Shown: piece after piece, positions 16,475 to 24,533 of the stretch
How the letters are laid out: every line of letters starts with the position of its first letter
Numbering within the stretch: the stretch's first letter is position 1
Origin: an uncultured Opitutia bacterium
GTDB lineage: Bacteria; Verrucomicrobiota; Verrucomicrobiia; Opitutales; UBA953
DNA: 25,807 nucleotides
Direction: 5' to 3'
NCBI GenBank assembly: GCA_903882335.1
Contig: CAIRWP010000127.1
Span: forward strand, 1-25,807
Notes under the pieces: generated by a model
The model's database searches: none
What the model was told of the DNA's origin: nothing
The model's input: the letters and a program-made list of their open reading frames with translations, nothing else
Made by a program: the position numbers and the translations under genes

Positions 16475-17773
16475 TCAGACGGCGCCGTCACGCTTGAGCT
16501 GGCGGTAGCCGATATCCCGGCGGTAATGGCACCCCTCGAAGCGGACCTGCGGCACGACCGCGTAGGCCCGGCGGGCGGCCTCCTGCAAGGTGGCGCCGTG
16601 CGCCACGACCCCGAGGACGCGTCCCCCGGTGGTGACGACCCGGCCGTCCGGGAGGCGTTTCGTGCCCCCGTGGACGATGTCGACGCCGGCGGGCAGGTCA
16701 GTCGGCAAGGTGATGGCGTCGCCCTTGCGGATCTCGCCCGGGTACCCCCCGGCGGCGAGGACGACGATGATCGTGGCGCCGGGGCGCAGCTTCACGGCGG
16801 CCGGACGGAAGCGGCCATGCGCGATGTCCTCCATGATCTGGATCGGGTCGGTTTCCAGCGAAGGCATGAGCACTTGGCATTCGGGGTCGCCGAAGCGGAC
16901 GTTGAACTCGACGACCTTGGGGCCGGCGGTGGTGACCATGATGCCGACGTACAAGGTGCCGCGGTAGTCGATGCCGTCCGCCTTCAGGCCACGCAACGTG
17001 GGGACGATGATCTCCTCGCGCAGGCGGCGTTCGACGTCGGGCGTGACGACGGTGGTCGGGGCGTACGCGCCCATGCCGCCGGTATTGAGGCCGGTGTCGC
17101 CCTCCCCCACCCGCTTATGGTCCTGGCTGGGCGGTAGCATGAGGTACTCCTCACCGCAGACCATCAGCATGATGGAGGCTTCCTCACCCTGCATGAATTC
17201 TTCGATCACGACCTCGTCGCCGGAGGCGCCGAAGACCTTGATCTCCATCATGTCGCGCAGGGCGGCCTCGGCCTCGGCCAAGGTGGTCGCGATGACCACG
17301 CCCTTCCCCGCCGCCAGACCGGAGGCCTTGATGACGATGGGCACGGGCTGGGCTCGCACGTAGGCGAGCGCCGGAGCCAGCTGCCGGAAGGTCGCGGAAG
17401 CGGCGGTCGGCACGCGGTGGCGGACCATGAAGTCCTTGCTGAAGGCCTTGCTGGCCTCGAGCCGGGCGCCGGCGGCGAGGGGGCCGTACGCCGGGATGCC
17501 GGCGGCCTCAAGGGTGTCGACCACGCCGGCGGCGAGGGGAACCTCCGGGCCGACGATCACGAAATTCGAGGCGGTCCGGCGGACGAGCTCCAGGACGGCG
17601 GCAGGGTTAGCGGCGTCGACGTCGAGGCACTCGGCCTCGAGCGCCATCCCGCCGTTGCCGGGGGCGACCCGGACCCGGGCGACGCGGGGGCTGCGGAGGC
17701 AGGCCTTGAGCAACGCGTGCTCACGGCCGCCAGAGCCAAGGATGAGAACGTCGAGCCGATCCTGCGGTGCCAT
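16475..17773 (-). CDS. purD: Phosphoribosylamine-glycine ligase (GARS)
   Basis: 432 residues, full length. Joins phosphoribosylamine and glycine with ATP in step 2 of purine synthesis. Visible: VLILGSGGREHAL at the N-terminus, IVGPEVPLAAG, ATP-grasp segments VIKASGLAAGKGV, EEFMQGEEAS, LNTGGMGAYAP and VEFNVRFGDPECQ. The frame stays open upstream to 17938, but that part reads through the tRNA-Leu gene and its terminator; the ATG at 17773 gives the canonical start. It is followed 38 nt later by the phosphatase gene, and glyA further down supplies its glycine substrate. Confidence 0.97.
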   Translation of the reverse strand: MAPQDRLDVLILGSGGREHALLKACLRSPRVARVRVAPGNGGMALEAECLDVDAANPAAVLELVRRTASNFVIVGPEVPLAAGVVDTLEAAGIPAYGPLAAGARLEASKAFSKDFMVRHRVPTAASATFRQLAPALAYVRAQPVPIVIKASGLAAGKGVVIATTLAEAEAALRDMMEIKVFGASGDEVVIEEFMQGEEASIMLMVCGEEYLMLPPSQDHKRVGEGDTGLNTGGMGAYAPTTVVTPDVERRLREEIIVPTLRGLKADGIDYRGTLYVGIMVTTAGPKVVEFNVRFGDPECQVLMPSLETDPIQIMEDIAHGRFRPAAVKLRPGATIIVVLAAGGYPGEIRKGDAITLPTDLPAGVDIVHGGTKRLPDGRVVTTGGRVLGVVAHGATLQEAARRAYAVVPQVRFEGCHYRRDIGYRQLKRDGAV

Positions 17774-17810
17774 GCCTCTGTTTTGCGGGAGACTCGCCGC
17801 ATGGGAACAA

Positions 17811-17844
17811 AAAACAGGGCCGGTTCGTTTTTGAACCGGCCCTG
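17811..17844 (-). terminator. Rho-independent terminator of tRNA-Leu
   Basis: A perfect 12-bp stem (17815-17826 with 17833-17844), AAAAAC loop on the - strand, followed by TTTTTTGTT. It begins 8 nt beyond the CCA end of the tRNA and separates it from purD. Confidence 0.92.
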
Positions 17845-17852
17845 CCGATATT

Positions 17853-17936
17853 TGGTGCTCAGGCCGGGACTTGAACCCGGACACCTTGCGGCACATGCAC
17901 CTCAAGCATGCGTGTCTGCCATTCCACCACCTGAGC
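17853..17936 (-). tRNA. tRNA-Leu (anticodon GAG)
   Basis: 84 nt including an encoded CCA. Acceptor stem GCTCAGG pairs with CCTGAGC; the anticodon stem CATGC/GCATG holds the loop TTGAGGT, giving anticodon GAG (reads CUC and CUU). A variable arm between the anticodon and T arms and the GTTCAAGTC T-loop are typical of leucine tRNA. Arm arrangement matches E. coli leuU closely by eye. Confidence 0.96.
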
Positions 17937-18038
17937 AAAGGGGAAGGTGCACGGTGGAACTCCCGACGGCGGGTGCAAGAAAAAACCGCTCATGCCAACG
18001 CTTGCCAAACCAACATCTTTCCAAACGCTCAATTTGCG

Positions 18039-19433
18039 ATGTCTTCCGAACCGGCCGAGAACTCTCCTTCCAAGGACCCTTCCCTCGATCTGGGACTGTC
18101 CTCGCTTGGTTTCGGCCCGTCCTGGGTCAACGGCCCCGCCGAGAAGGTCAGCGGTGGCCGGGGCGCCGGACGCGAGGACCGCGGCGATCGTCCCCGTTTT
18201 GGCGGCGGCGACCGTAAAGGCCCGCCCCGTGACGGCCCCCGCCGCGACGACCGCGGCCCCCGTCGGGATGGTCCGCGCCGCGACGACCGCGGCCCACCCC
18301 GCTGGCAGGATGAGGCGCCCTTCCGCCCGGTCGTCGAGGTCGCCTTCTTCCCGGACGACGAGAAATTCGAACTCCTAGGCGGCGCGATGAAGAAGAGCGC
18401 GATGACCTACGCGCTCTTCGACGTGGCCAAGCTGATCCTCGACAAGGAGGACCGCCTCTCGATCGTCGTGCGCCCGCTCGACGCGGCCACCAACCCCACC
18501 GCCAGCCTCAGCGTCTCCCTTCCCGATGGCGTCCCTTTCCTCACCGAAGGCGAAGCCATCCAGCACGTGATGTCCCGTCACCTGGACAAATTCTTCGACG
18601 TCGTCGAGGTCGAGGTCGAGGCCCCGAAGGGCGCCTTCCAGATGGTCGCCCGCTGCAAGCAGACCGGCGCCGTGCTGGGCTCGCCCACGCACCACAACTA
18701 CCAGCGGGCCCTCCGCGAGCACCACGCCCGCCACTGCCCCGACAGCTCCTTCGATCGCTTCAAGGCCGGCCTCGAGATGGTGCGCGAGCAGGAGGCCATC
18801 GACAGCTGGCTCAAGGCGATGTCCCGCCGCAATGAGTACGTGCCGAAGGACCGCCAGGAAGGCGAACCCGAACGCCTCGAGTCGCTCGACGCCGCCCGCG
18901 GCTTCCTGCAGGCCTTCCGCAAGGATCAGGTCGTGAAGTCCCATCCCTGGGTGCGCTTCGCCGGTCGCCTGCTGGAGTCGATGCCCGCCGGCCCGCTCCG
19001 CGACTCCGTGCGTTTCTTCCTCGAGGACCAGCGCGCCTTCCCGCTCGACACCGCCAACGGGATCCGCGGCCGCCTCCGCAAGGAGGGCTTCCACCTCTAC
19101 AAGAAGGGCTCCAAGGGCATCACCTACGTGTGCGGCGTGCGCCGTCGTTGCCGTGACCCGAAGCAGACCTTCAGCGACTCGATGCAGAAGATCCTGGACG
19201 CCCTCGACAAGGAAGGCGGCCAGCAGACCAAGGACATCGTAACCGAGCTCGCCGGGGCGGAAGCCTCCGACGAAGCCAAGGGCCGCATCGCGGCCGACCT
19301 CCAGTTCCTCATCAACGAGGGCTACGTCGCCAAACTCTCCGACAGCCGCCTCTTCGCCCAGCCCGTGCTCAGCAGCCAGGCTCAGGCCAAGGAAGAAGCC
19401 GCCAACGACGAAGGCGGCGAGGAAAGCAAGTAA
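18039..19433 (+). CDS. Uncharacterised protein: disordered RGD-rich head, folded core, winged-helix-like tail
   Basis: 464 residues, family not recognised. Residues about 35-90 are low complexity, rich in Arg, Gly, Asp and Pro, with a 12-residue repeat of the RRDDRGP type (20 identical bases at 18240-18259 and 18276-18295). A folded core follows: VVEVAFFPDD near 100, then an alpha/beta region to about 200. A Cys/His cluster lies at Cys206, His218-His219, His228-His229, His232 and Cys233, a possible metal site. A predominantly helical part contains RGFLQAFRKDQ. Residues about 385-450 (MQKILDALDKEGGQQTKDIV to FLINEGYVAKL) look like a winged helix. The tail is acidic. RNA or DNA binding is an inference from the RG-rich head. 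ATG 18039 is chosen because the earlier open frame crosses the tRNA. Downstream hairpin at 19460 is a likely terminator. Confidence 0.85.
   Translation: MSSEPAENSPSKDPSLDLGLSSLGFGPSWVNGPAEKVSGGRGAGREDRGDRPRFGGGDRKGPPRDGPRRDDRGPRRDGPRRDDRGPPRWQDEAPFRPVVEVAFFPDDEKFELLGGAMKKSAMTYALFDVAKLILDKEDRLSIVVRPLDAATNPTASLSVSLPDGVPFLTEGEAIQHVMSRHLDKFFDVVEVEVEAPKGAFQMVARCKQTGAVLGSPTHHNYQRALREHHARHCPDSSFDRFKAGLEMVREQEAIDSWLKAMSRRNEYVPKDRQEGEPERLESLDAARGFLQAFRKDQVVKSHPWVRFAGRLLESMPAGPLRDSVRFFLEDQRAFPLDTANGIRGRLRKEGFHLYKKGSKGITYVCGVRRRCRDPKQTFSDSMQKILDALDKEGGQQTKDIVTELAGAEASDEAKGRIAADLQFLINEGYVAKLSDSRLFAQPVLSSQAQAKEEAANDEGGEESK
18240..18295 (+). repeat. In-gene 36-bp-period repeat encoding RRDDRGP units
   Basis: Twenty bases at 18240-18259 recur exactly at 18276-18295, in the same reading frame, encoding the charged repeat in the disordered head of the 464-residue protein. 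Such a repeat can change copy number between strains. Confidence 0.8.
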
Positions 19434-19454
19434 GCGCGTCGCGCAAGCGAGGCT

Positions 19455-19633
19455 GGTAGGGGCAGCACCGCGTGCTGCCCTTTTTGTTTCTTATGCCGCC
19501 GCATGGTGGCCCAAGGTAGGGTCAGGACTACGTCATGCCCATCGATACAGCAGGGCGCGGCGTAGCCTCGCCCCTACCATCGCGTTCACCATCCGGCGAA
19601 CGCACGAGGGCAGCACGCGGTGCTGCCCCTACC
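19455..19633. repeat. 179-bp composite inverted element of four GGTAGGG hairpin repeats
   Basis: Four 26-bp units with head GGTAGGG: A 19455-19480 (+), B 19515-19540 (+), C 19553-19578 (-), D 19608-19633 (-). A and D are identical over 26 bases in opposite orientation. B and C match at 19 of 26. Between A-B and D-C is another inverted pair, CGCCGCATGGTG (ending 19508) against CGCCGGATGGTG read from 19598 on the - strand, 11 of 12. The whole is thus an imperfect palindrome made of two ~80-bp arms. No open reading frame is convincing inside. It resembles REP/BIME-type or MITE-type elements in form. Confidence 0.85.
19460..19485 (+). terminator. Terminator formed by repeat copy A
   Basis: Repeat copy A contains a 9-bp stem (19460-19468 with 19472-19480), 3-nt loop, followed directly by TTTTTG. 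It is 26 nt beyond the stop of the 464-residue gene and is likely its terminator. Confidence 0.78.
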
Positions 19634-19648
19634 CCAAGGCAATCCCAA

Positions 19649-19676
19649 CCGCTAACCGCCAACCGCTATCCGCTAC
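19649..19676 (+). repeat. Tandem array of four 7-bp units (CCGCTAA type)
   Basis: CCGCTAA, CCGCCAA, CCGCTAT, CCGCTAC follow each other without gaps, just beyond repeat copy D and 15 nt before the end of the glycosyltransferase gene. Confidence 0.75.
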
Positions 19677-19691
19677 TACCTGTTGCCGCTC

Positions 19692-20423
19692 TTATCTCCA
19701 ATTCTCCGCGATCCACGGCGTGGGCAACACGCGGCGGTACCATTTACCGCTGCGGCCGACGAGCGCGTCAGGCGGGTTCGGCAGGCCATGGAAGACGACG
19801 ATCTTCGCGCCTTCGGGGATGGCGGGCGTCTGCCAGAAGGAGAACGGGAAAGCCTTCACGCAGTGCTTCTTGAAGCTGCGGCACCAGGTCGCGGGCCAGT
19901 AGCCGACCTTGCCCTGGGCGCTGAGATGCGCGGTCAGGAATTCCTGCTCGTTGCGGTGGCGCTTGCGCACGGCGTCGAGGTTGGCGCGGAAATACTCGAG
20001 CACGTCTGGGTGCGCGCCCGCGGTCCAGCGGTACACCGAGGAGTTACCGGTGTAGTCGCCCTTCTGCCAATCGCGGATGATCAGGAACTCCCCGGGGTGC
20101 TGGAAGAACCCGTCCATGTTGCCGACGATGACGATGTCGATGTCGAGGAAGAGCACCTCGCCCTTGAGTTCCGGGCCGCCGGGGGCGCTGAGCGCCGGGG
20201 AGAAGGAGACGAGCTTGGTCCAGCCGCGCTCGGGCGCGCCGGCGGGCAGTTCCAGACTCGGGATCGGGAAGGTTTCGATGTCGGCGTGCAGACCATCGCG
20301 ATTGTCGGTGAGGCAGACGAAACGGTGCGGGATCGTGAGGTGACGACGCACCATGGAGTGGAGCCGGTTGACGTACTCGGGACCGTACTTGGTGCCCCAC
20401 TTCATGCAGAGGATCGTGGCCAT
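19692..20423 (-). CDS. Glycosyltransferase (GT-A-like, DxD)
   Basis: 243 residues. The N-terminus ATILCMKWGTKYGPEYVNRL and the DID motif in VLFLDIDIVIVGNMD (Asp94, Asp96) match a small group of nucleotide-sugar transferases related to capsular or LPS glycosyltransferases. Also seen: ERGWTKLVSFSP and the C-terminal FHGLPNPP, both typical of the group. It would transfer a sugar from a nucleotide donor with a metal held by DxD; donor and acceptor are not predictable. No signal peptide or membrane helix; probably a cytosolic face enzyme. The ATG at 20423 is preferred to an upstream start at 20507 that adds a proline/arginine-rich shadow segment. Stand-alone: no other polysaccharide gene is adjacent. 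Confidence 0.88.
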   Translation of the reverse strand: MATILCMKWGTKYGPEYVNRLHSMVRRHLTIPHRFVCLTDNRDGLHADIETFPIPSLELPAGAPERGWTKLVSFSPALSAPGGPELKGEVLFLDIDIVIVGNMDGFFQHPGEFLIIRDWQKGDYTGNSSVYRWTAGAHPDVLEYFRANLDAVRKRHRNEQEFLTAHLSAQGKVGYWPATWCRSFKKHCVKAFPFSFWQTPAIPEGAKIVVFHGLPNPPDALVGRSGKWYRRVLPTPWIAENWR

Positions 20424-20522
20424 GCTGGACCGCATCCTAGGTAGACCCGGCGGCGCGGGGCAACCCCAGAGCGGACGGACCCTTGCGCTCCACGGGCGCC
20501 CGGGCATGCTAGCTTCTTAGCC

Positions 20523-20690
20523 ATGGACGACGACTCAACGGACGATTTCGAGGACCGGGTGCAGGACGAGGTCGAGGAGCGCCTCACCGACGGCCAGATC
20601 ATCGAGGAAAGCCTGGGCCGACCCCGGAGCGGGGGCTGCGCCCTGCTGCTCTTCGTGCCCACCTTGGCGGGGCTTTGGCTCCTCGCCTGA
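20523..20690 (+). CDS. 55-residue single-span membrane miniprotein
   Basis: ATG 20523 to TGA 20690. The N-terminus is strongly acidic (MDDDSTDDFEDRVQDEVEER), the middle has GRPRSGG, and the last 17 residues (CALLLFVPTLAGLWLLA) can span a membrane. This composition fits a tail-anchored small protein. No family recognised. It is divergent from the glycosyltransferase (99 nt between starts) and stops 4 nt before the end of the convergent PVC gene, so it fills a gap that would otherwise be empty. Codon third positions are GC-rich like the neighbours. Confidence 0.6.
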   Translation: MDDDSTDDFEDRVQDEVEERLTDGQIIEESLGRPRSGGCALLLFVPTLAGLWLLA

Positions 20691-20694
20691 ACGC

Positions 20695-23600
20695 TCAGCG
20701 CAGGCTCCGCAGCCAGGCGACGAGGTCGAGCAGCTCCTGCGGCTTGAAGGCGGCGTCGAGGCCGGCGGGCATGAGGCTAGTCGCGACCTCCTTCTCGGCG
20801 ACAACGGAGGGGTGAGGCAGCGTCTTCGCCTGCCCGGCGGCATCGACCAGCACCAGGCCGGCCGCCGCGCGGGAACGGATCAGGCCAAGGTGATGCTGCC
20901 CGTCGCTGGTCTCGACATCGTGCAGCTCGTAGTCCCGGGCGATGGTGTTGCCGGGGAAAAGGATGCTCTCGACGAGCTCGCGCTCGGTGCGGATGGCGCC
21001 GATGCGGGAGAGGTCGGGGCCGACCTGCCCGCCGTTCGCGCCCACGCGGTGACAGGCGACGCACGCGCCCTGACCGGCGGCGAAGAGCTTGGCGCCTTCG
21101 GCGGGCCGACCCTGCTGCGCGGCGTCGCGGGCGAGACCGTCGAGTTTGCCCTTCTTCTGCTCGTTGGCCGCGAGGGCGGCGTCGAAGGCCGGCTCCATCA
21201 CCTCGAAGACCGCGCGCGGCCACTTGGCGAAGGCCACGCGCACCTCGTCGGGACGGAGCGTACCGAGCTGGGGCGACTGCGCGAAGGCGGCGGCGATGCG
21301 CTTGCCCTGGGCTGGCGAATACTGGCGCAGCACGCGCAGGAAACCACCCTGCTCGATCGGACCGGCCTGCATCAGCACCGGCAGGAAGCGGTCCAGTTGC
21401 GCGTCGCTCAGCTGGGCCTCGGACAGACGCTGGCAGGCCTCGATGCGCTGACCCAGGTTGCCGGCGTCGCCGGCCAGCCCGAGCAGGAGATCGCAGGCGC
21501 CCTCGCTCAGCTTGCTTCCCGCGTCGGACAGCGCCAACAGGGCGCGCAACCGCAGCGCGGCGGGGCGGTTCGCCTCCGCGGCGAAGGCCGCGAGGTCGGC
21601 GTCGAAGGACTTGTGCTTCACGCGGGCGAGCGCCGCGAAGACCAAGGGACCGGGCTCCGACCGCAGGAGCTGCGACAGCGCGGGACGCCAAGGCTGGTCG
21701 GCGAGCTTGCCGGTGGACGCGGCGATGGCGCGCAAGGCCACCTGTCGGACCGGGGCGGCCGCATGGCGGAGCATGTCGCCCAGCAGGGCGGCGGTCCGGG
21801 GCTGGCCGGCGAAGGCCACGCCGAAGCGTTCCAGGGCGCGGAGCTGTTCGGGCGCAGGCTCGCCCGCCTTGAGCCAGGCGGCGAAGACCGGCGCCACGCG
21901 GGCATCGCCATCGGCGGCCTGCGTCAGCGCGAGGAAAGCGTTCTCGCCCAGCCCGGCGTCGGCGGTGCCGAGCGTGCCGGCGGCGAAGTCGAGGACGGCG
22001 GCGCGCTCGGCCGCCGGCGTCACCTGGGCGAGAATACGCAGGAGGCGGGCCTGCTGGCGCGGGCTAGTGGCGGCCTTGAGGTCGTCCACGGTGAAGACCC
22101 GCGTGCTCAGGCCGGCGTAGAGCGCGGCATGCTCGAGGAAAGCGTCGAGCGGCCGGTCGAGCAAGGTGCGCAGGGCCGCGGTCGCGGCGGGCGTGCGCAC
22201 CTGGCGGAAACTCATCTGCTCGCAGGCGCGGCGGGCCACGGCGGCATCCGCGGAGCCGAGGTCGCGGGCGATGTCATCGTCGGTGAGCGCACGATAGGAG
22301 GCAGGCTTGGCTGGGGCGAGCGCCACCGGCTTCACCGGACGCACGCGGTAAATCCCGCCGGTGACGTTGGCGGAATTGAGCAGGCTGGACGGGCAGTGCG
22401 GGTACCAGGTGCCGGTATCGAGCACCAGCAAGGAACCATCCGGGGCCTCGACGACGTCGGTGAGATGGGTGCCCGTCTTGGTGAGCGTGAGAAAATCGTG
22501 TTCGGAGGCGCGGTAGCCGGCGCCTTCCTTCTGGAGTTCAAGACGGATGACCTTCTTCGAGTTGTAGAGCGCCACCATGAGGTGGAGGTTGTCGGCGGAG
22601 GCGGCGAGGGCCGGGGCGAGTTCGGGACCGCGGGACCAGAGGGCGCAGCCGCTGGGCACTAGGTGGCCGAGGTTGGCGACCAAGGGCATCTGCAGGTGCG
22701 TGCGGAGCTGGTCGGCGACGATGTGCAGGAAGTCGGGGCGCGTGTAGATGCCGCCGAGCTGCCACTGGCCGATCGTGTCGTACCGCGGGACGCCGTTATA
22801 GAGGTTGCACGTACCGAAGAGCTCGCCGGTCGGGGCGATGGCCAGGCCGGTCGGGTTGTCGCCGCAGATCAGGGCATGCCAGCGGATGTCGCCGCCGTCG
22901 GGGCGCATCGACCAGACGCCGCTGGCCAAGCCCTTGTGCACAAGCGTGCCGTCCGTCTGCTTCACGTCATGACCCTTGCGGCCATGCGTCCAGTAAAGGC
23001 GGCCATCCGGGTGAGCCCACGGACCGTGGACGTCGGCGCCGTTGGCCGTCCACTGGAAACCGCCCACCAGCAGCTTGCGCTGGTCGGCCACGCCGTCGCC
23101 GTCGGTGTCCGTGAACTTCCAGATGCCGGGAGGCGAGGCCACGTAGAGCGAGCCGTCCAACCAGCAGGCGCCCTTCGGCACCGTCAGGCCGTCGGCGAAG
23201 ACTGTGCTGCGATCGAAGACGCCGTCGCCGTCGCGATCCTCCAGCATCACGATGCGGCCGGCCTTCTCGGCCTCGTGCCGCGCCGTACCCCAGGTCGTCC
23301 CCGGGGAATCGCCCACGAAGAGACGACCCTTCGCGTCCACGCAGCCCAAGGTCGGGTGCGCCACCATGCCAGCGGGGGCGGCCTGGATCAGCTCGAAGCC
23401 GGCGGGCACGCGGGCCTCGGGGGTCGGGCCGACGCCCTGCCCTTTCGCCAGCACCATCTCGGACGGGCGGGCCAGGTAGGCCGGCAGGTCCTTCGCGCGC
23501 ACCGGCGCGGGGGCCGGGGCGGCGGAGGTCTTCTTCGGCGCGGGCGCGGGGGTCCACTTCTCCGTGAACTTGCCCAGCGGGTGGAGCTCGTAGCGGCGCA

Positions 23601-24432
23601 CGAACATCTCGGCCGCCTCGGTCTGCAGCAGGATGCGACCACCGCTCGGCTTGCAGTCGAACGCGCGGTTCACCAGCACGCCGTTGGTGAAATACTCCAG
23701 GGTGTCACCCTTGGCGATGATTTCAAAACGCGTCCATTCACCGAAAGGCGATTCGACATCGGCACGTCCGCGGTAACCTAAATTGTCCTTCCAATCGACG
23801 TCACGGTGCTGCCAGTTGAGACGGCCGCCCGTCATGGTCACGCGCGGTGCGCCCGGCGTCCAGATGGACTCCTTGTCGCGGTCCTTGCCGAGCTCGGCAC
23901 TGATCGAAACTGGCAAAGGAATCCCGTCCGCGGTCCGGGCGCTGAGGACGAGGATGTCGCCGACACCGCCTTCGATGATCTGGGCCTCGATGCTCGCCAT
24001 CCAAGAGCCACCCTGGGCGCCGATCGGCCCGAAGCAGTGCACCAAGATGCCGTTATCGCGGGAGCGCTTCGTGCGGCTACCCCAGGTCTTCTCGCCCCAC
24101 TTGAACTCGCAGACGAGGTGGTAGTCCTTGTAGGCGCCCTTGGTGACCATGCTGCCGTAGCCTTCCCCGCTGACGCGAAGCGCGCCATCCGGCTGCAGCT
24201 TGTAGACTTCCTTGGGGTCGCCATGGATGTCGGCCTTCGGGTTAATATGATAATCCATCTTCCCGTCGCGCACGTGCTCGAGGAGGTTGATGAGTTGCGT
24301 GACCGCCTCCTGGGGAGGTTCGGGCGGCAGCGTGGGCGTCGGCTTGGCGGGCGGCGTCTGCGCCCACGCGGTGAACGCGCAGAGCAGGGCCGGCACGAAC
24401 GCCAACCAGCGGGATGGTGGGGGGGATTTCAT
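20695..24432 (-). CDS. PVC-type secreted protein: DUF1080, dehydrogenase-like propeller, HEAT repeats, heme domain
   Basis: 1245 residues. Signal peptide 1-24 (ending AWA), a proline-rich linker, then a DUF1080/3-keto-disaccharide hydrolase-type LamG-like domain (about 58-305; TRFEIIAKGDTLEYFTNG is typical of its end). A PVC membrane-bound-dehydrogenase propeller covers about 324-700 (DAKGRLFVGDSPGT, EDRDGDGVFD, DTDGDGVAD). HEAT-like repeats run from about 714 to 1100. The PVC heme domain has CVACH at 1124-1128 and a likely axial Met in SLMPAGLD, ending DLVAWLRSLR. Family known to be expanded in PVC bacteria and linked by context to sugar oxidation; substrate unknown. The ATG at 24432 is set by the signal peptide; the frame is open to 24495 without a sensible leader. 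Confidence 0.93.
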   Translation of the reverse strand: MKSPPPSRWLAFVPALLCAFTAWAQTPPAKPTPTLPPEPPQEAVTQLINLLEHVRDGKMDYHINPKADIHGDPKEVYKLQPDGALRVSGEGYGSMVTKGAYKDYHLVCEFKWGEKTWGSRTKRSRDNGILVHCFGPIGAQGGSWMASIEAQIIEGGVGDILVLSARTADGIPLPVSISAELGKDRDKESIWTPGAPRVTMTGGRLNWQHRDVDWKDNLGYRGRADVESPFGEWTRFEIIAKGDTLEYFTNGVLVNRAFDCKPSGGRILLQTEAAEMFVRRYELHPLGKFTEKWTPAPAPKKTSAAPAPAPVRAKDLPAYLARPSEMVLAKGQGVGPTPEARVPAGFELIQAAPAGMVAHPTLGCVDAKGRLFVGDSPGTTWGTARHEAEKAGRIVMLEDRDGDGVFDRSTVFADGLTVPKGACWLDGSLYVASPPGIWKFTDTDGDGVADQRKLLVGGFQWTANGADVHGPWAHPDGRLYWTHGRKGHDVKQTDGTLVHKGLASGVWSMRPDGGDIRWHALICGDNPTGLAIAPTGELFGTCNLYNGVPRYDTIGQWQLGGIYTRPDFLHIVADQLRTHLQMPLVANLGHLVPSGCALWSRGPELAPALAASADNLHLMVALYNSKKVIRLELQKEGAGYRASEHDFLTLTKTGTHLTDVVEAPDGSLLVLDTGTWYPHCPSSLLNSANVTGGIYRVRPVKPVALAPAKPASYRALTDDDIARDLGSADAAVARRACEQMSFRQVRTPAATAALRTLLDRPLDAFLEHAALYAGLSTRVFTVDDLKAATSPRQQARLLRILAQVTPAAERAAVLDFAAGTLGTADAGLGENAFLALTQAADGDARVAPVFAAWLKAGEPAPEQLRALERFGVAFAGQPRTAALLGDMLRHAAAPVRQVALRAIAASTGKLADQPWRPALSQLLRSEPGPLVFAALARVKHKSFDADLAAFAAEANRPAALRLRALLALSDAGSKLSEGACDLLLGLAGDAGNLGQRIEACQRLSEAQLSDAQLDRFLPVLMQAGPIEQGGFLRVLRQYSPAQGKRIAAAFAQSPQLGTLRPDEVRVAFAKWPRAVFEVMEPAFDAALAANEQKKGKLDGLARDAAQQGRPAEGAKLFAAGQGACVACHRVGANGGQVGPDLSRIGAIRTERELVESILFPGNTIARDYELHDVETSDGQHHLGLIRSRAAAGLVLVDAAGQAKTLPHPSVVAEKEVATSLMPAGLDAAFKPQELLDLVAWLRSLR

Positions 24433-24533
24433 GGGGGTAGGATAACGACTAGCCGAAGCCCCGGGATGTTCCAGCCGGTTTCGGCGTGTTACCAAGAATG
24501 ATAAGACGCTTCCCGTTCAATTAGTCCCGCGGC

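Noticed and set aside
17774..17938. N-terminal extension of purD by 55 residues
   Set aside because: The extension is the translation of the tRNA-Leu gene and its terminator; the canonical PurD N-terminus starts at 17773.
17937..18038. Promoter pair for tRNA-Leu and the 464-residue gene
   Set aside because: A TTGCAC on the - strand (17973-17978) has no acceptable -10 at 16-18 nt; not listed as a promoter.
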